In this document: positions 7,145-15,800 of the stretch, piece by piece
Layout of the letters: the number at the start of each line of letters is the position of its first letter
Numbering within the stretch: position 1 is the stretch's first letter
Assembly: GCA_017410195.1 (NCBI GenBank)
Contig: JAFQRF010000032.1
Location: 1-33,281 of the forward strand
Direction: 5' to 3'
From: Clostridia bacterium
Lineage (GTDB): Bacteria > Bacillota > Clostridia > Oscillospirales > Acutalibacteraceae
DNA: 33,281 nt
Position numbers and translations under genes: made by a program
Notes under the pieces: generated by a model
What the model was told of the DNA's origin: nothing
Database searches by the model: none
The model's input: the letters and a program-made list of their open reading frames with translations, nothing else

Positions 7145-9177
7145 AAAAAGCGTTATCATTAATTCTCGCAGCGTCAATGCTGTTTGCTTTTGCCGCCTGC
7201 GACACAAAAGATGTCGATATGGTTGCCGAGCTTGGTTTGAGTGCAGACACAAAAGCGGCTACGGAGCAGACGGTAAAGATTAATTCTGCAATTTATTCCG
7301 AGCTTGATTTTGAAGATAAAACGGAATATGAATTTGCTGTAAAGGGACTTATAGATGCGCCCGAAGAACTTGAACTTAAGGATGCTGACGGAAAAGTTAT
7401 CTGGAGCCAGAAGGCATACAGCTTTGTGGACAATTATGAAGAATGTCCCGATACTGTAAATCCAAGCCTCTGGGAAAACACTAAAAACAACCACGCCTAT
7501 GGTCTTTTTAATGTTTGTGAAAACATATATCAGGTCAGAGGTTATGATATGGCAAACCTTACTCTTGTCAAAGGTGATACAGGCTGGATAATTTTTGACC
7601 CTTTGATGAGCATTGAATGCACTCAGGCGGCAATGCAGCTTGTTGAAAAGAATCTTGGCAAGCTTCCCGTTAAAGCCGTTATTGTTTCTCACCCCCATGT
7701 TGACCATTATGGCGGAATCAAAGGCGTTATTAATGATGAACAGGTTGCTGACAGCAATCTTACGCTCGAAGAACAGCTTGCAAGCGGCTTTATCCCGGTT
7801 ATTGTTCCCGAGCATTTTACCGAACACGCAGTGAGCGAAAATCTCTATGCAGGTAAGGGTATGGGAAGAAGAGCGTCTTATCAGTATGGCGTTTTTCTTG
7901 AACAGTCGGAAACAGGTAAAATGGCAATGGGAATCGGAATGGGTCAGTCCACGGGAACGGTCGGCTTTATCAGACCGACATACGAAATCAGAAACACGGG
8001 TGAAGTTTACACAATTGATGGCGTCACAATGGAATTTCAAATGACTCCCGGAACTGAAGCTCCCGCAGAAATGAATATCTGGTTTCCTGAAATGAAAGCG
8101 CTTTGGGTTGCCGAAAACTGCACAGCAACTCTTCATAATCTTTATACGTTAAGAGGCGCACAGATTCGTGACGGAAATGCATGGGCAAAATATATAACAG
8201 AAGCAATTGCTCTTTACGGCAATGACGTGCAGCTTACCTTCCAATCGCATAACTGGCCGCATTGGGGCAATGAATTCGTCAATGATTACCTTGCGGATAC
8301 AGCAGCTGTTTACAAATTTATAAACGACATGACTCTCACTTACATAAATCAGGGCTACACCTCTGATGAAATTTCAAATATGATTGAATTGCCCGATGAA
8401 CTTGCAAAGAATTGGTATACCCGTCAGTATTACGGCACGGTTGCCCACAATTCTAAAGCGGTTTACCAGAAATATATGGGTTGGTACGACGCAAACCCTG
8501 TCAATCTTAATCCTCTGGAGCCTTCTGAAAGTGCAAAGAAATGGGTCGAATATCTTGGTGATACGAATGAGGTTCTCCGCAAAGCAAAGGCTGATTTTGA
8601 CAAGGGAGAATACCAATGGGTTGCGGAGGTTACGAACGTTCTTGTTTTTGCCGACCCCGAAAACAAAGCGGCAAGACTTCTCTGTGCCGATGCACTCGAA
8701 CAACTCGGATACCAGGCTGAATCAGGAACGTGGAGAAATGCTTATCTTTCCGCTGCACTTGAACTGCGAAGCGGAAATGCCGCACAAAAGGCTGCAAATA
8801 CAAAAACAGACGGTAGTCTTATCAGAAACATGACTGCGGAAATGATATTTGACTATGCCGCCATTCTGTTGGATAAAGAAGCAATTTCAAAAGAAAACTT
8901 TAAAATAAATATTGTTCTTTCGGATACGCAGGAAAAAATTATGCTTCATTTCAACAACGGAGCATTGTTGCAGTACGCAAACATGAATTCGGATGACGCA
9001 GAGCTTACCGTAACCTGTCCTCAGAAGGCAGTTGCGCTTATCCTACAGAAAGATATGAATAAAATCAAAACTTCAATGAAGCTGGAGGGCGATGCTTCAA
9101 AGCTTGAACTCATCGTCAACAACCTCAATCAGTTTGATTCGGCAGGCAACGCCAATTTCAATATAGTTGAGCCTTAA
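7141..9177 (+). CDS. Lipoprotein of the SdsA1/BDS1-type alkylsulfatase family (metallo-beta-lactamase fold)
   Basis: The 678-residue protein begins with a lipoprotein signal (Cys20 after LFAFAA), so it should be anchored outside the membrane. The metallo-beta-lactamase domain carries HPHVDH at 184-189 (HxHxDH, two-zinc site). Later come VPEHFTEH, the block WVAENCTATLHNLYTLRGA and an SHNWPHWGN motif with H370. These are hallmarks of the SdsA1/BDS1 class III alkylsulfatases, which release alcohol and sulfate from alkyl sulfates. The alkylsulfatase dimerisation region (YMGWYDANPVNLNPL) and an SCP2-like C-terminal domain follow. Length fits the family (about 650). Most described members are from Proteobacteria and fungi, so its role in an anaerobe is open. 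Translation is coupled to cstA by a 4-base overlap. No clear terminator follows. Confidence 0.92.
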   Translation: MKKALSLILAASMLFAFAACDTKDVDMVAELGLSADTKAATEQTVKINSAIYSELDFEDKTEYEFAVKGLIDAPEELELKDADGKVIWSQKAYSFVDNYEECPDTVNPSLWENTKNNHAYGLFNVCENIYQVRGYDMANLTLVKGDTGWIIFDPLMSIECTQAAMQLVEKNLGKLPVKAVIVSHPHVDHYGGIKGVINDEQVADSNLTLEEQLASGFIPVIVPEHFTEHAVSENLYAGKGMGRRASYQYGVFLEQSETGKMAMGIGMGQSTGTVGFIRPTYEIRNTGEVYTIDGVTMEFQMTPGTEAPAEMNIWFPEMKALWVAENCTATLHNLYTLRGAQIRDGNAWAKYITEAIALYGNDVQLTFQSHNWPHWGNEFVNDYLADTAAVYKFINDMTLTYINQGYTSDEISNMIELPDELAKNWYTRQYYGTVAHNSKAVYQKYMGWYDANPVNLNPLEPSESAKKWVEYLGDTNEVLRKAKADFDKGEYQWVAEVTNVLVFADPENKAARLLCADALEQLGYQAESGTWRNAYLSAALELRSGNAAQKAANTKTDGSLIRNMTAEMIFDYAAILLDKEAISKENFKINIVLSDTQEKIMLHFNNGALLQYANMNSDDAELTVTCPQKAVALILQKDMNKIKTSMKLEGDASKLELIVNNLNQFDSAGNANFNIVEP

Positions 9178-9214
9178 TTTAGTTTCTTTAATTTTACCAT
9201 AGAGATGTTTTTCA

Positions 9215-9264
9215 TTGTCCTTTTTTAAGGAACTATCCATTAATTCAGGGCTCTTTATGTAAAA
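9215..9264 (+). mobile_element. Orphan IS-end-like sequence upstream of the GH16 gene
   Basis: TTGTCCTTTTTTAAGGAAC, a short gap, then TTCAGGGCTCTTTATGT align with 1304-1354, including the TTGTC start and the TTCAGGGCTCTTT end. There is no transposase nearby. It may be a decayed IS end marking a rearrangement point between the sulfatase and GH16 genes. The assignment rests on this one similarity. Confidence 0.3.
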
Positions 9265-9307
9265 TACGTTCCGAACAAATAAGAATTTCTTAGAAGGATG
9301 ACAAACT

Positions 9308-10384
9308 ATGTTCAGAAAAAGTATAGTTTTTTTACTTGTTTTAACTATGCTGTTTGGCTTGCCGTCAGTCGCATATGCCGAAGAATGTGTTTCCGAAAAG
9401 GAAGGTTATGTGCTTGATTTCAGCACCGAATTTAATGATGGTAATTTAAATACAGAGTATTGGTTACCGCAGTATCTGCCTCACTGTAGTGCCAATACAG
9501 AAGGCTCCTCTGCAAGGTATAAAGTCGAGAACGGTTATCTGAATTTGTATATCACAAAGGATTCACCTGATTATTTCGGCGGTCAGCCCGGTTCTGTAGA
9601 CCCTGATAACCTTCTATGGATAGCTAACGGTATTCAGACTTGGGAAAAGAACAATCTTCATCCCGGCGGTGCTCAACAGAACCAAGTTGAGCCTTATGAA
9701 GGATATGCAACACAGTATGGCTATTTTGAAATACGTATGAAAATGCCTGATACCGGCGGTGGCGGATACGCTTCATGGTGGCTTATAGGCACTCAGGATG
9801 ATGCAGCTCCTGACGGAACAGGTTCTGTTCAGAATGGCGAAATAGATGTCTTGGAAACCTTTTTTAAATCTCCAGGAGTGTTTGAGCCTAAAGTTCATGC
9901 TTGGAATGATCCCAATCTTGACGAATGGGCAAGCAGGGTCGAATTGGATGGCGACCCAAGCGACTATGTTAATGAATTTCACACCTATGCTATGGACTGG
10001 AGACCCGAAGGAATAACATTTTATGTTGACGGAAAAGAAGTGGCGCAGACGAGGGAATCACCGCAATACAGAATGTGTATGATTTTGTCTATGTATATAA
10101 ATTCTGATTTCAGCGGTTGGGATGAGCCTGAAAATAATTATCCTATAGAATGGCTGATTGATTATGTGCGTGTCTATAAAGATAAAAACGGTTATGACGA
10201 GAGCAACCGCCTTACTGAGTTTGAGCGTTTTATAAAAGATATGTGCGACTCGCTGACTGTATTCGGGCAGCGTATATTATCATTTTTTCAACACCTCTGT
10301 ATGCAGTGCCGGCAGTTCTTTGAGCGTATATTCAGTAAAATTCCTGTTATGTACAGAACAACAAATTCCAATTTGTTGAGTTGA
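9308..10384 (+). CDS. Secreted GH16-family endo-beta-glucanase (laminarinase/lichenase type)
   Basis: The 358-residue protein has a signal peptide (residues 1-24, ending AYA) and a glycoside hydrolase family 16 beta-jelly-roll domain at about 35-295. The catalytic motif is EIDVLE, with E178 as nucleophile, D180 as helper and E183 as acid/base. Flanking family features are YGYFEIRMKMPDT before it and FHTYAMDWRPEGITFYVDGK after it. Members cut beta-1,3- or mixed-linked beta-glucans, galactans or related chains; the subfamily cannot be fixed by eye. The last 55 residues (from FERFIKDMCDSL) form an amphipathic, aromatic stretch with three Cys, longer than needed for the fold. It may hold the enzyme at the envelope. 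The ATG at 9308 follows GAAGGATG. Confidence 0.93.
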   Translation: MFRKSIVFLLVLTMLFGLPSVAYAEECVSEKEGYVLDFSTEFNDGNLNTEYWLPQYLPHCSANTEGSSARYKVENGYLNLYITKDSPDYFGGQPGSVDPDNLLWIANGIQTWEKNNLHPGGAQQNQVEPYEGYATQYGYFEIRMKMPDTGGGGYASWWLIGTQDDAAPDGTGSVQNGEIDVLETFFKSPGVFEPKVHAWNDPNLDEWASRVELDGDPSDYVNEFHTYAMDWRPEGITFYVDGKEVAQTRESPQYRMCMILSMYINSDFSGWDEPENNYPIEWLIDYVRVYKDKNGYDESNRLTEFERFIKDMCDSLTVFGQRILSFFQHLCMQCRQFFERIFSKIPVMYRTTNSNLLS

Positions 10385-10488
10385 ATATCGGTTTCTTTTA
10401 CTTTTTTACAGAATATTTATCTAAATCATCAATAGCTTTAATTATCTGCTTCTGTAAATAAATGATATTTACATTTATTAACTGCAAG

Positions 10489-10518
10489 GGAGTCTGTATT
10501 TTGTACAGGCTCCTTTTT
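10489..10518 (+). terminator. Rho-independent terminator after the GH16 gene
   Basis: GGAGTCTGTA (10489-10498) pairs with TACAGGCTCC (10504-10513), one G-T pair, loop TTTTG, then five Ts. It lies about 105 bases after the GH16 stop codon. Confidence 0.8.
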
Positions 10519-10657
10519 CGCTTTTTATCATCATAGAAAAAATTTTTGAAAAATTAGTTTTTTCTAATGTTCCTTTAATCTTTGGCGGTTATGATTAAGC
10601 CACAGTCAAGGATGACTTAACAGAATAAACATAAAATTAATTTAAGAGGTGACTAAA

Positions 10658-11401
10658 ATGAAAAAAAGATTATTTACAGCATTAGTATCCGCAGGTCTGG
10701 TTTTGTCGGTGGCACTGCTTGTCGGTTGCGCAGACAATAAACCGCAGGTTGAAGAAAACGTAACAGTAAATCAGGCGCAGGCATCTGCACCAGAAGTAAA
10801 CAAAGAAGAGCCTTCTACAGCAGTTCCCGAAACGGAAAAGGTTGAAGCTCCCGTGACTGAAAAAGCCACAGAAGAGAATAAAGCTCCTGAAAAGGCAGAA
10901 GCACCTGCAACAAAGGAAAACACAACGAAGAAAAAAGCCGATAATAACGGCAAGGTCAGCGCTGAAGTCGCCAAGCAGAAGGCACTTGAAAATGCAGGCG
11001 TAAAAGCTGAAGATGCGGTTTTTGTAAAAGCAGAGTACGATTATGACGACCGTGTTCCTCACTACGACGTAGAGTTCCACGCTAACGGTTATGAGTACGA
11101 ATACGAAGTCAGAGCTTCTGACGGTGCCGTTCTCGATAAGGATGTCGAAAGAGAAAGAGAACCCGTCAAGACAACAGCCGCAGCTAATAACTACGTATCC
11201 GCAGAAAAGGCAAAGACAGCTGCTTTCAACCACGCTAAAGTCAAGGCAGCAGACGTTAAGTTCGTAAAGGCAGAGCTTGACAGAGATGATAGAGTAGTAC
11301 ACTACGACGTAGAGTTTGTTGCCGGTAAGTACGAGTATGAATACGAAGTAAACGCTGAAAACGGCAAGGTGCTTTCTTACAATAAAGAGTTCAACGATTA
11401 A
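10658..11401 (+). CDS. Lipoprotein with two PepSY domains
   Basis: The 247-residue protein starts at ATG 10658. An in-frame GTG at 10649 is part of the ribosome binding site AAGAGGTG and is rejected. A lipobox (LLVGC, Cys24) shows it is a lipid-anchored extracellular protein. Residues 25-97 are a Glu/Pro/Ala/Lys-rich linker of low complexity that probably spans the wall. Two PepSY domains follow at about 99-168 and 178-244, each starting VSAE.AK and sharing VKAE.D.DDRV.HYDVEF and GKYEYEYEV-type blocks. PepSY domains occur in peptidase propeptides and in envelope proteins thought to inhibit proteases or bind ligands. The gene is flanked by terminators, so it is likely monocistronic. Confidence 0.92.
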   Translation: MKKRLFTALVSAGLVLSVALLVGCADNKPQVEENVTVNQAQASAPEVNKEEPSTAVPETEKVEAPVTEKATEENKAPEKAEAPATKENTTKKKADNNGKVSAEVAKQKALENAGVKAEDAVFVKAEYDYDDRVPHYDVEFHANGYEYEYEVRASDGAVLDKDVEREREPVKTTAAANNYVSAEKAKTAAFNHAKVKAADVKFVKAELDRDDRVVHYDVEFVAGKYEYEYEVNAENGKVLSYNKEFND

Positions 11402-11496
11402 TCAGTAACACAATAAAATTAAGGATGTCGCTTTCGCCCACACCCGACAAGGCAGTATTTCTTTAAAATGTGAATTTTAAGCACAATAATGCGTCA

Positions 11497-11538
11497 AATC
11501 CCGCAGATATGCGTCAGCATTATCTGTGGGATTTTCCT
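11497..11538 (+). terminator. Rho-independent terminator after the PepSY lipoprotein
   Basis: AATCCCGCAGATA (11497-11509) pairs with TATCTGTGGGATT (11521-11533) with one G-T pair and continues into TTCCTTTT. It lies about 95 bases after the stop codon. Confidence 0.8.
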
Positions 11539-11544
11539 TTTCTT

Positions 11545-11571
11545 GCACTTTAAAATTTCATTTTAAAGTGC
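11545..11571. repeat. Perfect 12-bp palindrome
   Basis: GCACTTTAAAAT (11545-11556) and ATTTTAAAGTGC (11560-11571) are perfect inverted copies around TTC. A degraded similar sequence (CTTTAAAATGTGAATTTTAAGC) lies at 11461-11482 on the other side of the terminator. It could be a second hairpin of the terminator region or a small palindromic repeat. Confidence 0.6.
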
Positions 11572-11602
11572 TTTGCAGTTTCGTAAGGGTATAAAATTTC
11601 TT

Positions 11603-11660
11603 GTATCGAAGCCAAAAACGCAGCAAGGCTGTCGCCTTGCGAGGCTTTTGTCAAAGATAC
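11603..11660. repeat. Three-tier nested palindrome in the gene-poor stretch
   Basis: Three inverted-repeat layers nest inside one another: GTATC/GATAC (11603-11607, 11656-11660), AAGCC/GGCTT (11609-11613, 11643-11647) and GCAAGGC/GCCTTGC (11623-11629, 11634-11640, loop TGTC). It looks like a folded repeat element or a structured RNA segment. The rest of 11402-11793 holds only the terminator, the 12-bp palindrome and the TetR promoter; I see no gene in it. Confidence 0.55.
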
Positions 11661-11696
11661 GGGGTTCTATATTAAATATCTGTGGATATTAATCAA

Positions 11697-12438
11697 CAAT
11701 GCAGCAAATTTTTTAAAAACATATTGACATTTATTCGTACTCGTGCTAAATTATGTATAGTACGAGTGCGAATATTGCTTTTGAGGAGGCTCTATGGCGA
11801 AGAAAGAAACGACAAAAGATAAAATAATCCGAGTTTCAACCCGAATGTTTCTTGATTACGGATATTCGGCATCAAGCGTAAAAATGGTCTGCGATGAACT
11901 CGGAATAAGCAAGGGCAACTACACATTTTATTTTCACTCGAAGGACGACATTCTTGCGGTGCTCACGGATTTGCTGTGCAAATATCAGTGGAAGATGATA
12001 AAGGAAGAAGCGGATGACGGAATCAGTTCGCTGCTGGCTCTTTGCTTTGAGCTGATGACAATGGCGGCGGCTTGCGAAGAAAGCGAGGTTGCAAAGGACT
12101 TTTTTATTTCGACTTATCAAAGCCCGAAATGCCTTGAGATTATCCACAACAACGACACCGCCCGTGCAAAAGAGGTTTTTGCTCAGTATTGTCCCGATTG
12201 GACAGACGAGCAGTTCAGAGAAGCTGAAATTCTTGTTGCAGGCATTGAACACGCAACTCTGAATGCCATTGATAAAACCGTGCCGCTTGAAACACGTATT
12301 TCGGGAGCGTTGAATACCATTATGACTATTTACAACGTGCCCGAAGAAATCCGAAAGATAAAGATTGATAAGGTTCTTTCAATGGATTACCGTTCAATCG
12401 GCAAACGCATTTTTAACGAGTTTAAGGAATATGTTGAA
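11697..12438 (+). repeat. Copy 2 of the duplicated promoter-operator-TetR cassette
   Basis: Direct repeat of 1399-2141, in the same orientation about 10.3 kb away. Identity runs from 97 bases upstream of the start codon to codon 215. Most differences are third-position changes. Downstream this copy abuts palindromic repeats and a giant surface protein instead of the nucleotidase-cstA run. Confidence 0.9.
11724..11772 (+). promoter_or_regulatory. TetR promoter with overlapping palindromic operator (copy 2)
   Basis: TTGACA (11724-11729), 17 bases, TAAATT (11747-11752). The 14-base arms at 11734-11747 and 11759-11772 have exactly the sequence of copy 1. Conservation of every operator base while silent sites in the gene have drifted suggests both copies still use the same site. 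Confidence 0.85.
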
Positions 12439-12456
12439 AAGGCGAATGCTTTTTAA
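11794..12456 (+). CDS. TetR/AcrR-family transcriptional regulator (copy 2)
   Basis: The 220-residue paralogue of the protein at 1497 has an identical helix-turn-helix and identical residues up to about 160. It then differs by conservative changes (I to V, A to T, R to K, A to S) and ends differently (EYVEKANAF instead of EYVEQKSEVL). The ribosome binding site GAGGAGG and 4-base spacing are kept. With the same DNA-binding domain and the same operator, the two proteins should cross-regulate and could form mixed dimers. The next gene downstream, after 362 bases of repeats, is the giant surface protein at 12819, a possible target. No terminator is obvious directly after it, apart from the palindromic repeats themselves. 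Confidence 0.93.
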   Translation: MAKKETTKDKIIRVSTRMFLDYGYSASSVKMVCDELGISKGNYTFYFHSKDDILAVLTDLLCKYQWKMIKEEADDGISSLLALCFELMTMAAACEESEVAKDFFISTYQSPKCLEIIHNNDTARAKEVFAQYCPDWTDEQFREAEILVAGIEHATLNAIDKTVPLETRISGALNTIMTIYNVPEEIRKIKIDKVLSMDYRSIGKRIFNEFKEYVEKANAF

Positions 12457-12481
12457 GCGCAGAACGACGAACGCAGATATA

Positions 12482-12622
12482 GCCTTTCCCTTGAGGGGAA
12501 GGGGGACCGCTTGCGGTGGATGAGGTGGAAGAAAATACAATACTTTATATTACACCTCATCAGTCACTCCGTGACAGCTTCTCCTCAAGGAGAAGCCTTT
12601 GGTAGGCAACCGAGCCGAAAGG
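12482..12622. repeat. MITE-like palindromic element A
   Basis: Imperfect terminal inverted repeats of about 46 bases (12482-12527 and 12552-12597) flank an AT-rich centre. Each arm holds two small hairpins (CCCTTGAGGGGAAGGG and ACCGCTTGCGGT on the left; GTCACTCCGTGAC and CTTCTCCTCAAGGAGAAG on the right) and ends inward in ATGAGGTG. After the element comes GGCAACCGAGCCGAAAGG, a module also found after element B. It carries no gene. It lies between TetR copy 2 and the giant surface gene. Confidence 0.75.
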
Positions 12623-12629
12623 AAACAAG

Positions 12630-12769
12630 CTCCTTTTGAATGGAGCTGTCGAGCAAAGCGAGACTGAGGATTGGAAAAGAAAAAACGGTAAATCAATCCT
12701 CCGTCAGACCTTGCGGTCTGCCACCTCCTTTTCAAAGGAGGTTAACGGAAAGGCAATCGTGCCGAAAGG
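12630..12769. repeat. MITE-like palindromic element B
   Basis: It has the same architecture as element A with diverged sequence: inverted arms at 12630-12673 and 12695-12741, each with two hairpins (CTCCTTTTGAATGGAG; CAGACCTTGCGGTCTG; CCTCCTTTTCAAAGGAGG) meeting at GAGGATTG/CAATCCTC around an AT-rich centre. It is followed by GGCAATCGTGCCGAAAGG, two bases different from the module after element A. Elements A and B are thus tandem members of one family. The remaining bases to 12803 show only a 7-bp hairpin (12789-12806) beside the next ribosome binding site. Confidence 0.75.
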
Positions 12770-12818
12770 CTTTTATTTACATAATTAATTTGTATTCACA
12801 TACAAAGGAGGAAACCCT

Positions 12819-15800
12819 ATGAAAAAAACAAACAAACTCATAAGCATTTTAATCGCTGTTGCAATGCTTTTGTCAATGGCGCCGATTTCGGCGTTTGCGG
12901 CAGCAGCTCCGCCGACAGTTGAAATCGGCGGTAAAACCTATTACGAGATTGACTCGGCAGATGACCTTGATTGGTTTGCCGCTCAAGTAAACAGCGGTAA
13001 CACCGCAATCAATGCCTCGCTTACTAAAAATATTACTTATAACAGCGGCACTATGTCGGCTTCTACCACGGGTGCCCGTGTGTGGACTCCAGTCGGAACA
13101 CGCGATAATCCGTTTACAGGTATCTTTAACGGTAACGGCTACACCATAAGCGGTCTTTACTGTAAGGACCCTGAAGACAGCCCCTATCTGTCACTTGTGG
13201 CTCACTCTGTAAAAGCAATTATAGCCAACGTTGCGGTAACCAATTTCTATTTTGAAAGCAGATACGGTCTTGTTGCAGGTATTGCTTCATATGCTGCTGG
13301 CTCAACCATTACCAACTGCTATGCACAAGGCTCGATTTATGCCAAAGATGCCGGTGCGGCTGCCGCAGGTATTTGTGCTGCAGTATTCGGCCACAGCAGA
13401 ACTGAAATTCTTAACTGTCTTGCAGACGTAGCTCTCAAGGTTGACGATCCCTCGGATTTTACCGTTTCGGGTCTGTCTGTAAGAAATTATATCGGCGGCA
13501 TTATCTGTACAGGTGACAAAGACAACCCCGTACTGATTCAGAAAACAATTTACATTACCGACAGATATAACGGCGCCGTTTACGATTCGGATTATGCATT
13601 GGCATCACACTTTGAAATATATGACAGCGAGGGAATGCCCGCTTCAAAGCTCTCAACAGGTGAAATCGCCTATGCTCTCGGTAACGGTTGGGGACAGAAG
13701 CTCGGCACAGATCCCATGCCCGTTATCTTAAGTGCATACAAGGTTAACTACGGATATATTTCCTGCGATGTCGATGCAGAGAAGGTTTATACAAACTCTG
13801 CAATAAATCTCAACTATCCCTGGCATTACGACAGCGAAACAGACAGCGACAGCGCTTGCGATTTTTGCGGAATAAATCTTCATACTCACTCATTTGAATA
13901 TACCGCTTCGGGTGATACAATTACCGCTGTTTGCGAAAATACAGACGGCAACTGCCCGGATTCAGTGGGCACACTCACAATTCTTGCACCTGCTGACCTT
14001 TATACAGACGGCACAACCGCAAAGGAAGCAACCATTGAAAACAACCTTGTTGACACTTCGGTTGCAATCAGTGATATTACATATTCAGCCCCTTATGGCT
14101 TGCCCCCTAAAGATGCAGGCAATTACACCGCAAGCGTAACAGTCGGCGGAGCAACGGCAACGGTTGAGTTCACTCTGCTCAACTACGCCGCAAAGGTAAC
14201 CGATAAAGACGGCAACGCTGTCGGTACTTACAAGACCTTTGCAGATGCAATTACAGCAGCACAGGACAACGAGGGCAGCACGCTTACCCTGCTTGATAAC
14301 ATCACTCTTACTTCTACACAGATTATCTACTCCGGCAAGTTCACCCTTGACCTCAACGGCAAAACCCTGCTCAATGAAACCGGCGTTACACTTCAGATAA
14401 ATAAGGAGGCTAACGTAACCGTTAAGAACAGCGGCGAGGGCGGCACGGTCAAAACGGGCGGCACAAACACACCTGCAATTTCCAACCTTGGCACACTCAC
14501 CGTTGACGCGGGAAACATAATCGGCAAAAAACAAGCGGTTAACAGTTCAGGAACGCTTACCGTAAACGGCGGTAAATTTGAAGCGGAATATTCACTTTAT
14601 ATTTCATCAGGGGAAACCGTAATTGAAGACGGCGAATTTAACGGAATCGTATGTGTCTTTGCTTCCTGTACCGTAAACGGCGGCGATTTCACGGCACCAC
14701 GTATCAGCATTAATTATGAGGACGGTATTCTCACAGTAAACGGCGGCACGTTTGATATTGATGAAATAAGGATTTTAGCAGGCACCGTATCGCTCGCAGG
14801 CGGTGAGTTCACAAACGGTTTTGTCCTTAAATCCGAGAATACCGAGGACACTTTAAATTCATTCCTCGCAGAGGGTTATAAATTTTACGATGCCGACGGC
14901 AACAAGATGACCGTTGCCGATGATGCAACCGTAATCAACGGCTACGTTAAGGTTAAGGAACATATTGTTGCAAGTGTAACCGTTAATAATGGCGGCGTAG
15001 AAGAAGTAAGCTATTACAAAACCTTTGCAGATGCAATAACAGCGGCACAGGGCAGCGAAGGCAGCACGGTAACTCTGCTTGATGATATTACACTTACAAC
15101 ACGTCAGGCTATTAGCTCCGGCACGTTCACTCTTGACCTTAACGGAAAAACCTTACTTAACGAAACCGGTGGAGTTCTATATATATATGAAGAAGTCGAT
15201 TTAACAATTAAGGACAGCGGTGAAGGCGGTACGGTTGAAACTAAACGCATGTATGTGGATTGTATTGACAATTCCGGTAAACTCACTGTTGAATCAGGTG
15301 TAATCAAGGGCGACGGCGGTATTCGCAACCACGGTGTTTTGTATTTTAATGACGGAACGGTTGAAGCTGACAACTATCCGGCGATTGCCAATTATAATGA
15401 CAGCACTGTTTATGTTTATGACGGTGTTCTTAAAGGTGGTAAAAACTCCGGCGCAGTTGAAAACGGCGGTACGCTTTACGTTTACGGTGGCGAGATTGAA
15501 AGCATCTTAAACGCAAATGACGCCTATATTTCCGGCGGTAAAATAGACCGTGACGACTATGTGGCACTTAATCTGCTTGGCGGTACTGTTGAGATAACAG
15601 GCGGCAGCTTCACGGGAACAGACTTTTCAGACGGTTATTTCAGCGGCACACCCTACGGCGAATGGACGGTTGATATCAACGAAGGTGCAACCCTCATCCT
15701 TAAGGGCGGCGAATTCCCGAACGGCTTTGTTGTTGCTAACACAACCGCAAACGCATTCCTTGCAGAAGATTATTACTACAAAGATGCCGACGGTAAGCTT

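Noticed and set aside
7174-8136. Open frame of 320 codons on the minus strand
   Set aside because: It is antisense to the alkylsulfatase gene, has no ribosome binding site, and its composition is that of a mirror frame.
10682-11302. Cys- and Phe-rich minus-strand frame opposite the PepSY lipoprotein
   Set aside because: Its odd composition comes from reading the Glu/Lys-rich codons backwards; no start site or family features.
12550-12735. Short frames on both strands inside the palindromic elements
   Set aside because: They arise from the repeats; no start signals and no conserved protein pattern.
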